64,000 nt of DNA, taken from the NCBI GenBank assembly GCA_030123585.1, contig CP126120.1, positions 3,101,001-3,165,000 on the forward strand. The letters are read 5' to 3'. The position numbers and the translations under genes are program-made. Positions 15,201 to 30,754 of this stretch are shown piece by piece. Source of the stretch: Rhodanobacteraceae bacterium. Its GTDB lineage: Bacteria; Pseudomonadota; Gammaproteobacteria; Xanthomonadales; Rhodanobacteraceae. The first letter of the stretch is position 1; every line of letters starts with the position of its first letter. The notes under the pieces were generated by a model. The model was not told the origin of the DNA. It made no database searches and saw only the letters and a list, made by a program, of their open reading frames with translations.

Positions 15201-16688
15201 TCAGGCGGTCTCGAACAGCGCCATGAAACCGTAGTCCATGTGCTGCTGCATGTGGCAATGGAACAGCGTGAGTCCGGGCTGGTCCGCGGTGAAATCGACC
15301 TCGGCGGTCTGGAACGGCGGCACCAGCACCACGTCCTTCATCACGCCCGCAGTCGGCTGGCCGTGCAGGTTGACCAGTTCGAAGCTGTGGCGGTGCAGGT
15401 GCAGCGGATGGATGTCGCCGCTGGCGTTGCGGAAACGCAGGCGGTAGTGCCGGCCGAACTTCAGCTTGCGCGTGACCGGCATGGTTTTCCAGTCGTAGGG
15501 CACGCCGTTGATTGCATACGCGTCGAATCCGTCAACGGCGCTTTGGCGTGCGGTGATCAGCATGTCGATCACTTCATCCACCTTGCGCGGCTTGCGCGAG
15601 GGATCGGCGAACAGGCGGTAGTCCCACTTGAACGCAGGCGGCGCCTGCCATTGCGGATCGCCGCTCGCGCCCGCGTACTCGACCACGACGCCCATGCCGC
15701 CTTCGCGGTCGGCGTCGATGGTCTCGCCGAGCACCCACACGCCGGGATGGTTCATCTCGACGATCGCGGATACGCGTTCGGCGGCGCCCAGCCACAGCAC
15801 CGGCACTTCGACGGGATGCGGCACCGGGTTGCCGTCCAGCGCGATGACCTTGAACACATGGCCGGGCAGCGCGAGGCTGCGATTGTCGGTGGCGCTGGCG
15901 TTGATCACGTGCAGCAGCACGCGCTCGCCGCGCCTGACCCGGATCGGTTCGCCGTGTCCCAGCATCTTGCCGTTGATCGCGAACGCGCCGTAGGCCAGTT
16001 CGTAACCCGGCGGTACTGCGCCGGCATTGGGGTCCGCGTGTGCGGCGATGGTGACCAGATCGAGTTCCATGCCTTCCGGCGCCATGAACGGAATGTCGTT
16101 GTCCATGCGCGTGAGGTAGGGCAGGAATTCCTTCAGCGTCAGGAACACTTCGCGGTCGTACGCGCCGGGGTCGCGCTTGGGTTCGATGAAGACCGGGCCG
16201 GCAAGACCGGTGTAGAGCCCGCGCGACAGGTCGGCGCCGGCGCGCACGTGCGTGTGGTAGAAGCGCAACCCGGCCGGCGTCGGCGTGAACACGATGCGGC
16301 GATGGCCGTGCGCGGGCACCGGCGGCGTATGTTCCTCGTCGGCGCCGTCCACGCTGTCCGGCAGGTATTGGCCGTGCCAGTGCACCTGCTCGTCGTGGTC
16401 GGTGTCGTTGAAAAGGTCGACGACGGTGCGCCGGCCCTGCTTGAAGCGCAGCAGCGGGCCGGGGAAATCGCCGTTGTAGAGCGTGGTCGAGACGAATTTC
16501 TCGGGGCCCAGTTCCAGCACGCCGGGCGCGATGCGCAACGTGTAGTCGGCCTTGCCGTCGGCGCCTGCGGCCGGCGAGGCGCCCGACCGGTGCATGGATG
16601 GCCCGCGCGCCAGTGTCGCCGCGGCGGGTGCGAGACCCGCCGTCAGCGCCGATAGGCTGGCGGTCTTCAGGAAATCGCGGCGATCCAT
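15201..16688 (-). CDS. Tat-exported multicopper oxidase
   Basis: A 495-residue multicopper oxidase. It begins with a Tat signal (RRDFLK). All four copper motifs are visible: HWHG (about 115), HTH (about 160), HPLHLHRHSFEL (about 435) and HCHMQQHMDYGFM at the C-terminus, where one cysteine and flanking histidines form the type-1 and trinuclear sites and Met is the axial ligand. The fold is three cupredoxin domains. Such enzymes oxidise Cu(I) or phenolic substrates in the periplasm. The usual methionine-rich insert of CueO is not evident, so copper-tolerance is plausible but not certain. Confidence 0.92.
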   Translation of the reverse strand: MDRRDFLKTASLSALTAGLAPAAATLARGPSMHRSGASPAAGADGKADYTLRIAPGVLELGPEKFVSTTLYNGDFPGPLLRFKQGRRTVVDLFNDTDHDEQVHWHGQYLPDSVDGADEEHTPPVPAHGHRRIVFTPTPAGLRFYHTHVRAGADLSRGLYTGLAGPVFIEPKRDPGAYDREVFLTLKEFLPYLTRMDNDIPFMAPEGMELDLVTIAAHADPNAGAVPPGYELAYGAFAINGKMLGHGEPIRVRRGERVLLHVINASATDNRSLALPGHVFKVIALDGNPVPHPVEVPVLWLGAAERVSAIVEMNHPGVWVLGETIDADREGGMGVVVEYAGASGDPQWQAPPAFKWDYRLFADPSRKPRKVDEVIDMLITARQSAVDGFDAYAINGVPYDWKTMPVTRKLKFGRHYRLRFRNASGDIHPLHLHRHSFELVNLHGQPTAGVMKDVVLVPPFQTAEVDFTADQPGLTLFHCHMQQHMDYGFMALFETA

Positions 16689-16799
16689 GTTCGGCTCCGG
16701 CGGCGATGCAAACGCGGATGATAGAAGATTGCCGCCGGCGCCGGACCGGCCGCGGAGCCTGCGGTTTCGCACGCGCCCACGCTCCGCGATACTTGCTGG

Positions 16800-18736
<1,937 letters not shown>

Positions 18737-18740
<4 letters not shown>

Positions 18741-19432
18741 ACCTGCTCGCCATTGAAACCGCCACGGAAGCCTGTTCGGTCGCGCTGCTGCACGGCGATG
18801 CGCTGATCGACCGCACCGAACTCGCGCCGCGCCGGCACGCCGAACTGGTGCTGCCGATGGCGGAGTCGTTGCTCGCCGAAGCCGGCATCGTCCGCAAGCA
18901 GCTCGACGCGATTGCGGTGGGGCGCGGGCCCGGCGCCTTCACCGGCGTGCGGCTGGCCATTTCGGTCGCGCAGGGATTGGCGCTGGCGCTCGACATTCCC
19001 GTGGTGCCGGTGTCGTCACTGGCCGCATTGGCGATGCAGGCGCTGAAGAATGGCGCGGCGATCCTCGCCGTGATCGATGCGCGCCGCGAGGAAATCTACG
19101 CGGGTACGTTCCAGTATGGCGCCAATGGATTGGTCGAGCCGCTGGGCCTGGAACATGTGCTTGCGGCGTCCGACCTGATCCTGCCGCAAGCCGAAGCATG
19201 GAACGTGCTCGGCACCGGCTGGAGCGCCTACGGCGACGCGATACGCGCGCGTCTGCCGTCACTCCCGCGCTGGGCCGATGGCGATCGTTATCCGCAGGCT
19301 TGCGATGTCGCGCGTCTCGCCGCGCCGCTGTTTGCGGCGGGCAAGGGCGTGCCGCCGGAACAGGCATTGCCGGTGTACCTGCGCGACAAGGTGGCGTTGA
19401 CGCTGGAAGAGCAACACGCGTCCCGCACGTAG
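18737..19432 (+). CDS. tsaB: tRNA threonylcarbamoyladenosine biosynthesis protein TsaB
   Basis: A 231-residue ASKHA-fold protein. It contains AIETATEACSVAL, the RHAELVLPM His/Glu segment and GRGPGAFTGVRLAISVAQGLA, typical of TsaB. TsaB is the scaffold of the TsaBDE complex that makes the t6A modification of tRNAs reading ANN codons; tsaE is at 33336. The start overlaps the helicase stop. The TAG stop codon (19430-19432) is itself the first three bases of the dispersed repeat at 19430-19542. Confidence 0.93.
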
Positions 19433-19542
19433 GAGCGAGCGTGCTCGTGACCATGGAGTTCTTGGCCATGGATGGCGGCTTCGCCGCGGTGTACATCGCG
19501 CGCAAAAGAAAAAGACGGCGCTGCACGCCGGCGCGCTCCTAC
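19430..19542. repeat. TAGGAGCG-family dispersed palindrome, copy 1
   Basis: Begins TAGGAGCGAGCG and ends CGCTCCTA, the inverse of the start, about 100 bases later. Its first three bases are the tsaB stop codon. It separates tsaB from the convergent thioesterase gene and may fold into a transcript hairpin. Other copies: 38003-38073 and 45329-45417. Confidence 0.78.
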
Positions 19543-20018
19543 AGCGAGCAGGCTGTCCTGATCGCCTGCGGCAATGGCACCGGTGTGCCGGTAGCCGGAT
19601 CGACCCACACCATCACCACGTTGCCCTCGGCGTACACGCAGGCGGGATCGTTGCGATCGACGATGCGGTTGCCGAGGGTCATCGACGAATTGCCCAGCCG
19701 TTCGCAGGAAAGCAGCACGTCGATCTCGGCGGGCCATTCGATGGGCTTGCGGTAGTGCAGTTCCACCGCCGCCATCACCGGCATTGCGTGCGCGTTGAAC
19801 CACTCGCCCGGCACCTGGCGCAGCCATTGCAGGCGTGATTCCTCGAGATAGGTCAGGTACGAGGAATTGTTGACGTGGTTGAAGGCGTCGAGATCGCGCC
19901 AGCGTACGTGCAGGGGGATTACGGCGAGCGCGTGCGTTGGCGCCGCGGCGTCAGGCATGGGCTGCGCGACCTTGGCGGGTGCATGCTTCTTCGATTTGGT
20001 TTTCGTTGCCATGGTCAT
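19539..20018 (-). CDS. Acyl-CoA thioesterase, 4HBT/YbgC type
   Basis: A 159-residue hotdog-fold protein. The motif VRWRDLDAFNHVNNSSYLTYLEESR matches the YbgC/4-hydroxybenzoyl-CoA thioesterase signature with Asp and Asn/His in place. It would hydrolyse a short- or medium-chain acyl-CoA in the cytoplasm. A basic, low-complexity N-terminal tail of about 30 residues precedes the domain. Two in-frame ATGs lie at 20018 and 20012 and neither has a clear ribosome-binding site. It ends inside the dispersed repeat that follows tsaB. Confidence 0.85.
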   Translation of the reverse strand: MTMATKTKSKKHAPAKVAQPMPDAAAPTHALAVIPLHVRWRDLDAFNHVNNSSYLTYLEESRLQWLRQVPGEWFNAHAMPVMAAVELHYRKPIEWPAEIDVLLSCERLGNSSMTLGNRIVDRNDPACVYAEGNVVMVWVDPATGTPVPLPQAIRTACSL

Positions 20019-20030
20019 TTGAGAGCATTT

Positions 20031-20108
20031 GTCCGCGAAGGACGCGAAATACGCAAAAGGTGCAAAGTGAAGTGATCTGCTTTCGCGTCCTTTGCGTACT
20101 TTGCGGAC
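20031..20108. repeat. GTCCGCGAA-family dispersed palindrome, copy 1
   Basis: GTCCGCGAAGGACGCGAAA (from 20031) is followed by TTTCGCGTCCTTTGCGTACTTTGCGGAC (ending 20108), largely its inverse. Lies upstream of the thioesterase gene. Copy 2 is at 20162-20241. Confidence 0.7.
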
Positions 20109-20161
20109 GGCTTCTTTTCCCCGGTCATGACGTTTCGTACATGGATCAAGCAAGAGCGATT

Positions 20162-20241
20162 GTCCGCGAATGAACGCAAATCAACGCAAATGGAATTCAG
20201 AGTATCTGCTCTATTTGCGTTCATTGGCGTTCATTTGCGGA
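20162..20241. repeat. GTCCGCGAA-family dispersed palindrome, copy 2
   Basis: GTCCGCGAATGAACGCAAAT starts the element and an AT-richer inverse segment (ATTTGCGTTCATTGGCGTTC and on to 20241) ends it, so it is a diverged sibling of copy 1, 50 bases away. It ends ten bases from the uvrA stop codon and may act as a transcription or stability hairpin. Confidence 0.7.
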
Positions 20242-20251
20242 TGGATTGCTC

Positions 20252-23116
<2,865 letters not shown>

Positions 23117-23141
23117 GGAAATGCGTGCGGCAAAGCCCGTT

Positions 23142-23169
23142 ACTATAGCGACCCGACCGATATACGGTC
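23142..23169 (-). promoter_or_regulatory. Candidate uvrA promoter region with palindrome
   Basis: On the minus strand TATAGT at 23142-23147 resembles a -10 box about 25 bases before the uvrA start. GACCGATATACGGTC at 23155-23169 is a perfect 5-5-5 inverted repeat at about the -35 position. No good -35 hexamer is seen, so an activator or repressor may bind there. It is also upstream of the divergent DUF2059 gene. Confidence 0.45.
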
Positions 23170-23202
23170 GATCGGCTACGTTTTCCAGACTTGGGGGTTC
23201 GA

Positions 23203-25712
<2,510 letters not shown>

Positions 25713-25736
25713 AGGCTGGGGCGGCTCTCGATCTGG

Positions 25737-25875
25737 GACCCCTCTCCCGCCGGGAGAGGGGCAGGGGTGAGGGTACGAGGCTCGCGCGAAATTGCGTGAC
25801 CAGCAGCAGTGAGCGTTGCGTAGAACCGAACCCTCATCCGGCCCTGCGGGCCACCTTCTCCCGAAGGGAGAAGGG
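25737..25875. repeat. CCCTCTCCC-type dispersed palindrome
   Basis: CTCTCCCGCCGGGAGAGG (near 25742) and CCTTCTCCCGAAGGGAGAAGG (near 25853) are hairpins of one dispersed family, joined by a 90-base stretch. A related element is at 43004-43150. It lies between obgE and the rpsT terminator and contains no gene. Confidence 0.65.
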
Positions 25876-25889
25876 AAAGGCCGCAAAGA

Positions 25890-25915
25890 AAAAGCCGGCT
25901 GGCGCCGGCTTTTTC
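25890..25915 (-). terminator. Rho-independent terminator of rpsT
   Basis: AGCCGGC / GCCGGCT stem with loop TGGC, with A run on one side and T run on the other, so it can work in both directions. On the minus strand it follows the rpsT stop by about 20 bases. Confidence 0.88.
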
Positions 25916-25936
25916 GGGACTGCGAGAGCGGCTGGC

Positions 25937-26200
25937 TCAGCCGATCGCCTTGATGTGCGCGGTGAGGCGGCTCTTGTGGCGGGCGGCCTTGTTCTTGTGG
26001 ATCAGCCCGCGGCTGGCGTAGCGGTCGAGCACCGGCTGGGCGGCCTTCCAAGCGGCTTCCGCGCCGGCCTTGTCCTTGGCCTCGATGGCCTTCAGTACCT
26101 TGCGGATCGAGGAGCGCAGCATCGAGCGCTGGCTGGCATTGCGCATGCGGTTGGCTTCGGCCTGGCGGGCGCGCTTCTTGGCGGACTGGATGTTGGCCAC
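25937..26200 (-). CDS. rpsT: 30S ribosomal protein S20
   Basis: An 87-residue basic helical protein with the standard [13 protein letters not shown] start and a [15 protein letters not shown]-terminal segment. It is on the minus strand, divergent from murJ, as in many gammaproteobacteria. S20 binds the 5' domain of 16S rRNA and is autoregulated in E. coli; no site is inferred here. Confidence 0.98.
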   Translation of the reverse strand: MANIQSAKKRARQAEANRMRNASQRSMLRSSIRKVLKAIEAKDKAGAEAAWKAAQPVLDRYASRGLIHKNKAARHKSRLTAHIKAIG

Positions 26201-26301
26201 GGGGTGACTCCGGGAAATAATGGCGGAACGAAGCCCGCTAGTATCACGGGAATGCGGGTGTCAGTCAATCGTTACGGGGGGCAAGTGGCGGGGGATGGGG
26301 G

Positions 26302-27939
26302 ATGAAATCCGCACTGTCCGGAATGTCCAAATCCCCCAGCCTGCTGCGCGGGGTGTTCTCGTTCAGCAGCATGACCATGATCTCGCGCGTGCTGGGCCTC
26401 GCGCGCGACATCGCGATCACCCATGTGTTCGGGGTGGGCGCCGCCACCGACGCGTTCGTCATCGCGTTCCGCATCCCCAACTTCATGCGCCGGATGTTCG
26501 CGGAGGGTTCGTTCTCGACCGCGTTCGTGCCGGTCTTCACCGAGGTCAAGGAAACCGGCAGCCACGCGCAATTGAAGGAACTGACGGCGCGCGTCACCGG
26601 CACGCTGGGTGGCGTGCTGTTGCTGGTGGTGGCGCTGGGGCTGATCTTCGCGCCGCAGGTGGCGACGGGTTTCGCGCCGGGCGCGCTGGACGAGCCGCAC
26701 AAGTTCGACCTGACGATCAAGCTGCTGCGGCTGACGTTTCCCTACCTGCTGTTCGTGTCGTTGACCGCGTTGTGCGGCGGCGTGCTCAACAGCTTCCACC
26801 AGTTCGCGCTGCCGGCGCTGGCGCCGGTGATCCTCAACCTGTGCTTGATCGCAGGTGCTTTGTGGGGGTCGCATTATCTGGCGGTGCCGATCGAGGCGCT
26901 GGGCTGGGCGGTGCTGGCGGCGGGGATTTTGCAGTTGCTGTTCCTGCTGCCCTCGGTACGGCGGCTGGATCTGCTGGCGCTGCCGCGCTGGGGCTGGCGC
27001 CACCCGCAGGTGCGCAAGATCATGCGCCTGATGCTGCCGACCCTGTTCGGCTCGTCGGTGGCGCAGCTCAACCTGCTGCTGGATACCGTGGTCGCGTCGC
27101 TGTTGGTCACCGGTTCGCAAACGTGGCTGTACCAGGCCACGCGCTTTTTGGAGCTTCCGCTCGGCGTGTTCGGGGTCGCGCTGGGCACCGTGATCCTGCC
27201 GGCGCTGTCACGCCACCATGTCACCGCGGATCGGGAAGGTTTCTCGCGCGCGCTGGACTGGGGCCTGCGCACCACGCTCTTGATCGCGCTGCCCGCGATG
27301 TGCGGGCTGCTGCTGCTGGCCGAGCCGGTGGTCGCCGCGTTCTTCCAGAACGGGCATTTCAACGCCTTCGACAGCCACATGACCGCGATCGCGATCGTCG
27401 GGATGGGCGCGGGCGTTCCGGCGATCGCGTTGACGCGCACGCTGCTGCCGGCGTTCTATTCGCGGCAGGACACCAGGACGCCCGTGCGTGCCGGCGTGAT
27501 CGCGCTGGTCGTGAACATGGTCGCGAATTTCGCATTGATCGCGTTGTTGTTCGAACTGTGGGCGCCGGCATCGCTGAAACAATTGCCGTGGCTGGAAGGC
27601 ATCGCACGGGTGCCGGGCCTGCACCTCGGCATGGCGATCGCGAGTTCGGTGTCCAATTACCTGCAGTTCGTGCTGTTGTGGCGATACCTGAAACGCGCGG
27701 GTGTCTATCAGCACCAGCCGGGCTGGCCGCGCTATTGGCTGCGCATGGGGTTGGCGTGCGCAGCGCTGCTGGCGGTGGTCGGGGTCGGCCTGTGGCTGTG
27801 GCCGTGGCAGCAGTGGACCCACGAACGGATCGTCACGCGGCTGTGGAAACTCGCGGCGCTGGTGTGCGCGGGCGGGCTGGCGTATGTCGGCACGCTGTTC
27901 GCAAGCGGGTTCAGGATGCGGGATTTGCGCGGGGTTTGA
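26302..27939 (+). CDS. murJ: Lipid II flippase MurJ
   Basis: A 545-residue integral membrane protein with about 14 transmembrane helices, of the MviN/MurJ (MOP) family. It flips undecaprenyl-linked peptidoglycan precursor across the inner membrane. The N-terminal SMTMISRVLGLARDIAI segment and the GVGAATDAFVIAFRIPNFMRR segment carry the conserved Arg residues needed for lipid II transport. Located divergently from rpsT, the common arrangement. The ATG at 26302 gives a start eight residues before the conserved region. Confidence 0.96.
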   Translation: MKSALSGMSKSPSLLRGVFSFSSMTMISRVLGLARDIAITHVFGVGAATDAFVIAFRIPNFMRRMFAEGSFSTAFVPVFTEVKETGSHAQLKELTARVTGTLGGVLLLVVALGLIFAPQVATGFAPGALDEPHKFDLTIKLLRLTFPYLLFVSLTALCGGVLNSFHQFALPALAPVILNLCLIAGALWGSHYLAVPIEALGWAVLAAGILQLLFLLPSVRRLDLLALPRWGWRHPQVRKIMRLMLPTLFGSSVAQLNLLLDTVVASLLVTGSQTWLYQATRFLELPLGVFGVALGTVILPALSRHHVTADREGFSRALDWGLRTTLLIALPAMCGLLLLAEPVVAAFFQNGHFNAFDSHMTAIAIVGMGAGVPAIALTRTLLPAFYSRQDTRTPVRAGVIALVVNMVANFALIALLFELWAPASLKQLPWLEGIARVPGLHLGMAIASSVSNYLQFVLLWRYLKRAGVYQHQPGWPRYWLRMGLACAALLAVVGVGLWLWPWQQWTHERIVTRLWKLAALVCAGGLAYVGTLFASGFRMRDLRGV

Positions 27940-27946
27940 ATGTTGC

Positions 27947-27975
27947 TTGGCTGCGGGTCGGCAAGCGGCGATAAT
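27947..27975 (+). promoter_or_regulatory. Candidate panB promoter
   Basis: TTGGCT (27947-27952) and GATAAT (27970-27975), 17 bases apart, form a plausible sigma-70 promoter 25 bases before the panB start codon. It lies partly beyond the murJ stop. Confidence 0.5.
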
Positions 27976-27999
27976 GCTGTGTTTCCAAGGAGCGCGCGC

Positions 28000-28830
28000 A
28001 TGTACGCCCAGCCTGCCGACGCACCCCGGCGCAAACCCGTCACGGTTCCCGGCCTGCGCGCGATGAAGGCGCGCGGCGAGAAGATCGCGGTGCTCACCTG
28101 TTACGACGCCAGTTTCGCCGCGCACATGGAAGCGGCCGGCGTGGACGTCGCGCTGGTCGGCGATTCGCTGGGCATGGTGGTGCAGGGGCATTCCAGCACG
28201 CTGCCGGTGACGCTGGACCAGATGGTCTATCACGCCTCGCTGGTCGCGCGGGGGCTGGAAGCGACGCTGATGATCGTCGACCTGCCGTTCATGCAGTTCC
28301 GCGATCCCGCCACCGCGCTCGCCGCGTCGGCGCGCCTGATGAAGGAAGGCGCCGCCGCGATGGTGAAGCTGGAGGGCGGCGCGCCTTGGGTGTGCGAAGT
28401 GATCGCCGCGCTGGTCGAGCGCGAGGTGCCGGTGTGCGCGCACCTCGGCCTGACCCCGCAGTCGGTGCACAAGCTGGGCGGCTACAGGATGCAGGGCAAG
28501 ACCGACGATGCCGCGGCGCGCTTGCGCGAGCACGCGCGCGCCGTCGCGCAGGCGGGCGCGGAACTGCTGGTGCTGGAATCGATGCCGGCTGCGCTCGCGG
28601 CCGAGATCACCCGCGAGGTGCCGATCCCCACCATCGGCATCGGCGCGGGCGTCGATTGCGACGGCCAGGTGCTGGTCAGCTACGACATGCTGGGCATCAC
28701 GCCGGGCCACCGTCCGAAGTTCAGCAAGGATTTCCTGGCGGGGCGCGGCTCGGTGCGCGAAGCCTTCGCCGCATACGTGGAAGACGTGCGCGCCGGGCGC
28801 TTCCCCGGTCCCGAACAGGTCGCGCGCTGA
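28000..28830 (+). CDS. panB: 3-methyl-2-oxobutanoate hydroxymethyltransferase
   Basis: A 276-residue TIM-barrel enzyme that adds a hydroxymethyl group (from methylene-THF) to alpha-ketoisovalerate, the first step of pantothenate synthesis. Typical motifs are VLTCYDASFAAHMEAAGVD, LVGDSLGMVVQGH (Mg-binding Asp), KLEGG and GIGAGVDCDGQVLV. An AAGGAG ribosome-binding site precedes the ATG. The stop is immediately followed by the panC ATG, so the two are one operon. Confidence 0.97.
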   Translation: MYAQPADAPRRKPVTVPGLRAMKARGEKIAVLTCYDASFAAHMEAAGVDVALVGDSLGMVVQGHSSTLPVTLDQMVYHASLVARGLEATLMIVDLPFMQFRDPATALAASARLMKEGAAAMVKLEGGAPWVCEVIAALVEREVPVCAHLGLTPQSVHKLGGYRMQGKTDDAAARLREHARAVAQAGAELLVLESMPAALAAEITREVPIPTIGIGAGVDCDGQVLVSYDMLGITPGHRPKFSKDFLAGRGSVREAFAAYVEDVRAGRFPGPEQVAR

Positions 28831-29676
28831 ATGCGTACCGTCGCCGACCTGCGTTCGCTGCGCGCCGTGGTGCAGGCGTGGCGCAAGGAAGGCCAGCGGG
28901 TCGGTTTCGTGCCGACGATGGGCAACCTGCACGCGGGCCATTTCTCGCTGGTCGAATTGACGCGCAGGCACGCCGATCGCGTGGTGGTCAGCGTGTTCGT
29001 GAATCCCACCCAGTTCGGCCCGAACGAGGACTACACCCGCTATCCGCGCACCCTGGCCGAGGACAGCGTCGGGCTGGTCGAGCACCAGTGCGACCTGCTG
29101 TTCGTGCCGACCATCGAGACGATGTATCCGTCCGGCCCCGATCACGCGCTGCGCATCCACGTGCCGGACGTCGGCGACACGCTGGAAGGCGCGCACCGGC
29201 CGGGGCATTTCGATGGCGTCGCCACGGTGGTCGCCAAGCTGCTGAGCATGGTCGAGCCGGACGTCGCGATGTTCGGCGCGAAGGACTGGCAGCAGACGCT
29301 GGTGGTGCGCAGGCTGGTGCGCGAACTCGCCTTGCCGACCGACGTCATGGTCGGCCCGATCGTGCGCGAGGCCGATGGTCTCGCGATGTCCTCGCGCAAC
29401 CGCTACCTCGATGCCGCGCAGCGCGCGCGCGCGCCGCAGTTGCACGCCACGCTGGAGTGGATGCGCGAATCCTTCGTCGAGGGACACGCGCGCGCCGCGG
29501 TCGAAGGCGCGGCAATCCGCAGGCTGGAGCGGGCGGGATTCGTGCCGGATTATGCGGCGGTGCGGCGCGCGGAGGATCTCGGCATCCCCGCCGACGACGA
29601 ACGCGCCGGCCTGATGGCGCTGGTGGCGGCGCGCTTGGGCGAGACGCGGCTGATCGACAACCTGGCGTTCGACTGA
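28831..29676 (+). CDS. panC: Pantothenate synthetase
   Basis: A 281-residue enzyme that ligates pantoate and beta-alanine with ATP. It has the family signature FVPTMGNLHAGHFSLV (HxGH motif in LHAGH), SVFVNPTQFGPNEDYTRYPR, FGAKDWQQ and a KMSKS-like MSSRNRYLD. Length is normal. Translationally adjacent to panB with no gap. Confidence 0.97.
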   Translation: MRTVADLRSLRAVVQAWRKEGQRVGFVPTMGNLHAGHFSLVELTRRHADRVVVSVFVNPTQFGPNEDYTRYPRTLAEDSVGLVEHQCDLLFVPTIETMYPSGPDHALRIHVPDVGDTLEGAHRPGHFDGVATVVAKLLSMVEPDVAMFGAKDWQQTLVVRRLVRELALPTDVMVGPIVREADGLAMSSRNRYLDAAQRARAPQLHATLEWMRESFVEGHARAAVEGAAIRRLERAGFVPDYAAVRRAEDLGIPADDERAGLMALVAARLGETRLIDNLAFD

Positions 29677-29727
29677 ATCCGTGCGCGACGTCGCTTGTGC
29701 GGTGCAGCAAACGGGGCGTCCAGCGGG

Positions 29728-29733
29728 TATAAT
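29728..29733 (+). promoter_or_regulatory. Candidate panD -10 box
   Basis: A perfect TATAAT at 29728-29733, 36 bases before the panD start codon. No good -35 hexamer at 16-18 bases is seen, so confidence is limited. It suggests panD can be expressed separately from panBC. Confidence 0.45.
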
Positions 29734-29769
29734 GCGGCCATTCGGCAATCCGGACGCCGGAGGAATCCC

Positions 29770-30156
29770 ATGCAACTGAACATGCTCAAAGGCAAGATCC
29801 ATCGGGCGACCGTGACCCACTCGGAGCTGCATTACGAGGGTTCGATCGCGATCGACGGCGACCTGCTGGATGCGGCCGGCATCCGCGAGTACGAGCAGAT
29901 CCACGCGTGGAATGTCAACAACGGCGAGCGTTTCGTCACCTACGCGCTGCGCGCCGAGGAAGGCTCGGGCATCATCTCGGTGAACGGCAGCGCCGCGCAC
30001 CGCGCACAGCCGGGCGACCTGATCATCATCGCGGCGTTCGTGACGCTGACCGACGCCGAGGCCGCGCTGCACAAGCCGCGGCTGGTGTACGTTGATGCCG
30101 GCAACCGCATCGTGCGGACGAATCATTCGATTCCGAAGCAGATGGCGGCGGCCTGA
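29770..30156 (+). CDS. panD: Aspartate 1-decarboxylase
   Basis: A 128-residue proenzyme that decarboxylates aspartate to beta-alanine, the second substrate for PanC. The self-cleavage Gly24-Ser25 is in [10 protein letters not shown], which produces the pyruvoyl group. The [18 protein letters not shown] segment is standard. A GGAGG ribosome-binding site is eight bases before the ATG. It sits 93 bases after panC; together the three genes complete the pantothenate branch except panE. No PanM-type maturation factor gene is seen in this window. Confidence 0.97.
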   Translation: MQLNMLKGKIHRATVTHSELHYEGSIAIDGDLLDAAGIREYEQIHAWNVNNGERFVTYALRAEEGSGIISVNGSAAHRAQPGDLIIIAAFVTLTDAEAALHKPRLVYVDAGNRIVRTNHSIPKQMAAA

Positions 30157-30252
30157 CCCCCGCGCGTCGTCGTTGCCAATCCTTGGCGTCGTCCCGGCGC
30201 AGAGCTTGCCCCGGAAGGGCTTTTGATCCGGTGTCGGGAGCCAGTTCTTGTT

Positions 30253-30292
30253 GTCATTCCGGGGCGGCCCGAAGGGGCGAACCCGGAATCCA
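30253..30292. repeat. GTCATTCCGG-family repeat, copy 2 (short)
   Basis: GTCATTCCGG at 30253-30262 followed by GAACCCGGAATCC (30279-30291), one hairpin unit of the family found complete at 158-295. It fills the convergent panD/DUF4440 gap. Confidence 0.65.
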
Positions 30293-30352
30293 GCTTTTCC
30301 AATCCCCTTGCGCCCGCATCGGGTTCCGCTCGCCTCAGGCGCGTGGCCAGCA

Positions 30353-30754
30353 TCAGGTTGGCGCAACCACGGTGCCCTGGTGAAACACGATCTTCCAGTC
30401 ACCGTCCGCGCGCCGCCAGATCGTGCTGCGACGCGTGAGCCGCGCGCCCTGCCGCAGGGTGTAGGTGAGCAGGTACACCCCGGGCGCCAGTTCGCGGCAA
30501 TGGAAATCGCCGGATTCCCAATCCGAGTCGTCGATAGGGTCGGTGCGGCGCGCTTCCAGCACGTCGAACACGTATTCGCGACTGTAACGCCGGCCTGACG
30601 CGCCGATTTCCCAGAAGTCGTCCACGGTCATGCGTGCGTAGTCGGCGCGCGAGGTGCCGAACTCGGGATGGTGGAAGATCGGTTCGCGCCGGCGCAGTTC
30701 GTCCAGCACGGCCAGGAGATGTGGCGGGGTGACCAGGTCGGGTTCGATGCTCAT
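30353..30754 (-). CDS. DUF4440/SnoaL-like NTF2-fold protein
   Basis: A 133-residue small alpha+beta-barrel protein. A helix-rich N-terminal part (HLLAVLDELRRREPIFHHPEFG) leads to a beta-rich half with WEIGASGRRYSREYVFDVLEAR and a final WRRADGDWKIVFHQGT strand-turn-strand, typical of DUF4440/SnoaL-like NTF2-fold proteins. Function cannot be derived. Its ATG overlaps the queG stop (ATGA), so it is coupled to queG. Confidence 0.8.
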   Translation of the reverse strand: MSIEPDLVTPPHLLAVLDELRRREPIFHHPEFGTSRADYARMTVDDFWEIGASGRRYSREYVFDVLEARRTDPIDDSDWESGDFHCRELAPGVYLLTYTLRQGARLTRRSTIWRRADGDWKIVFHQGTVVAPT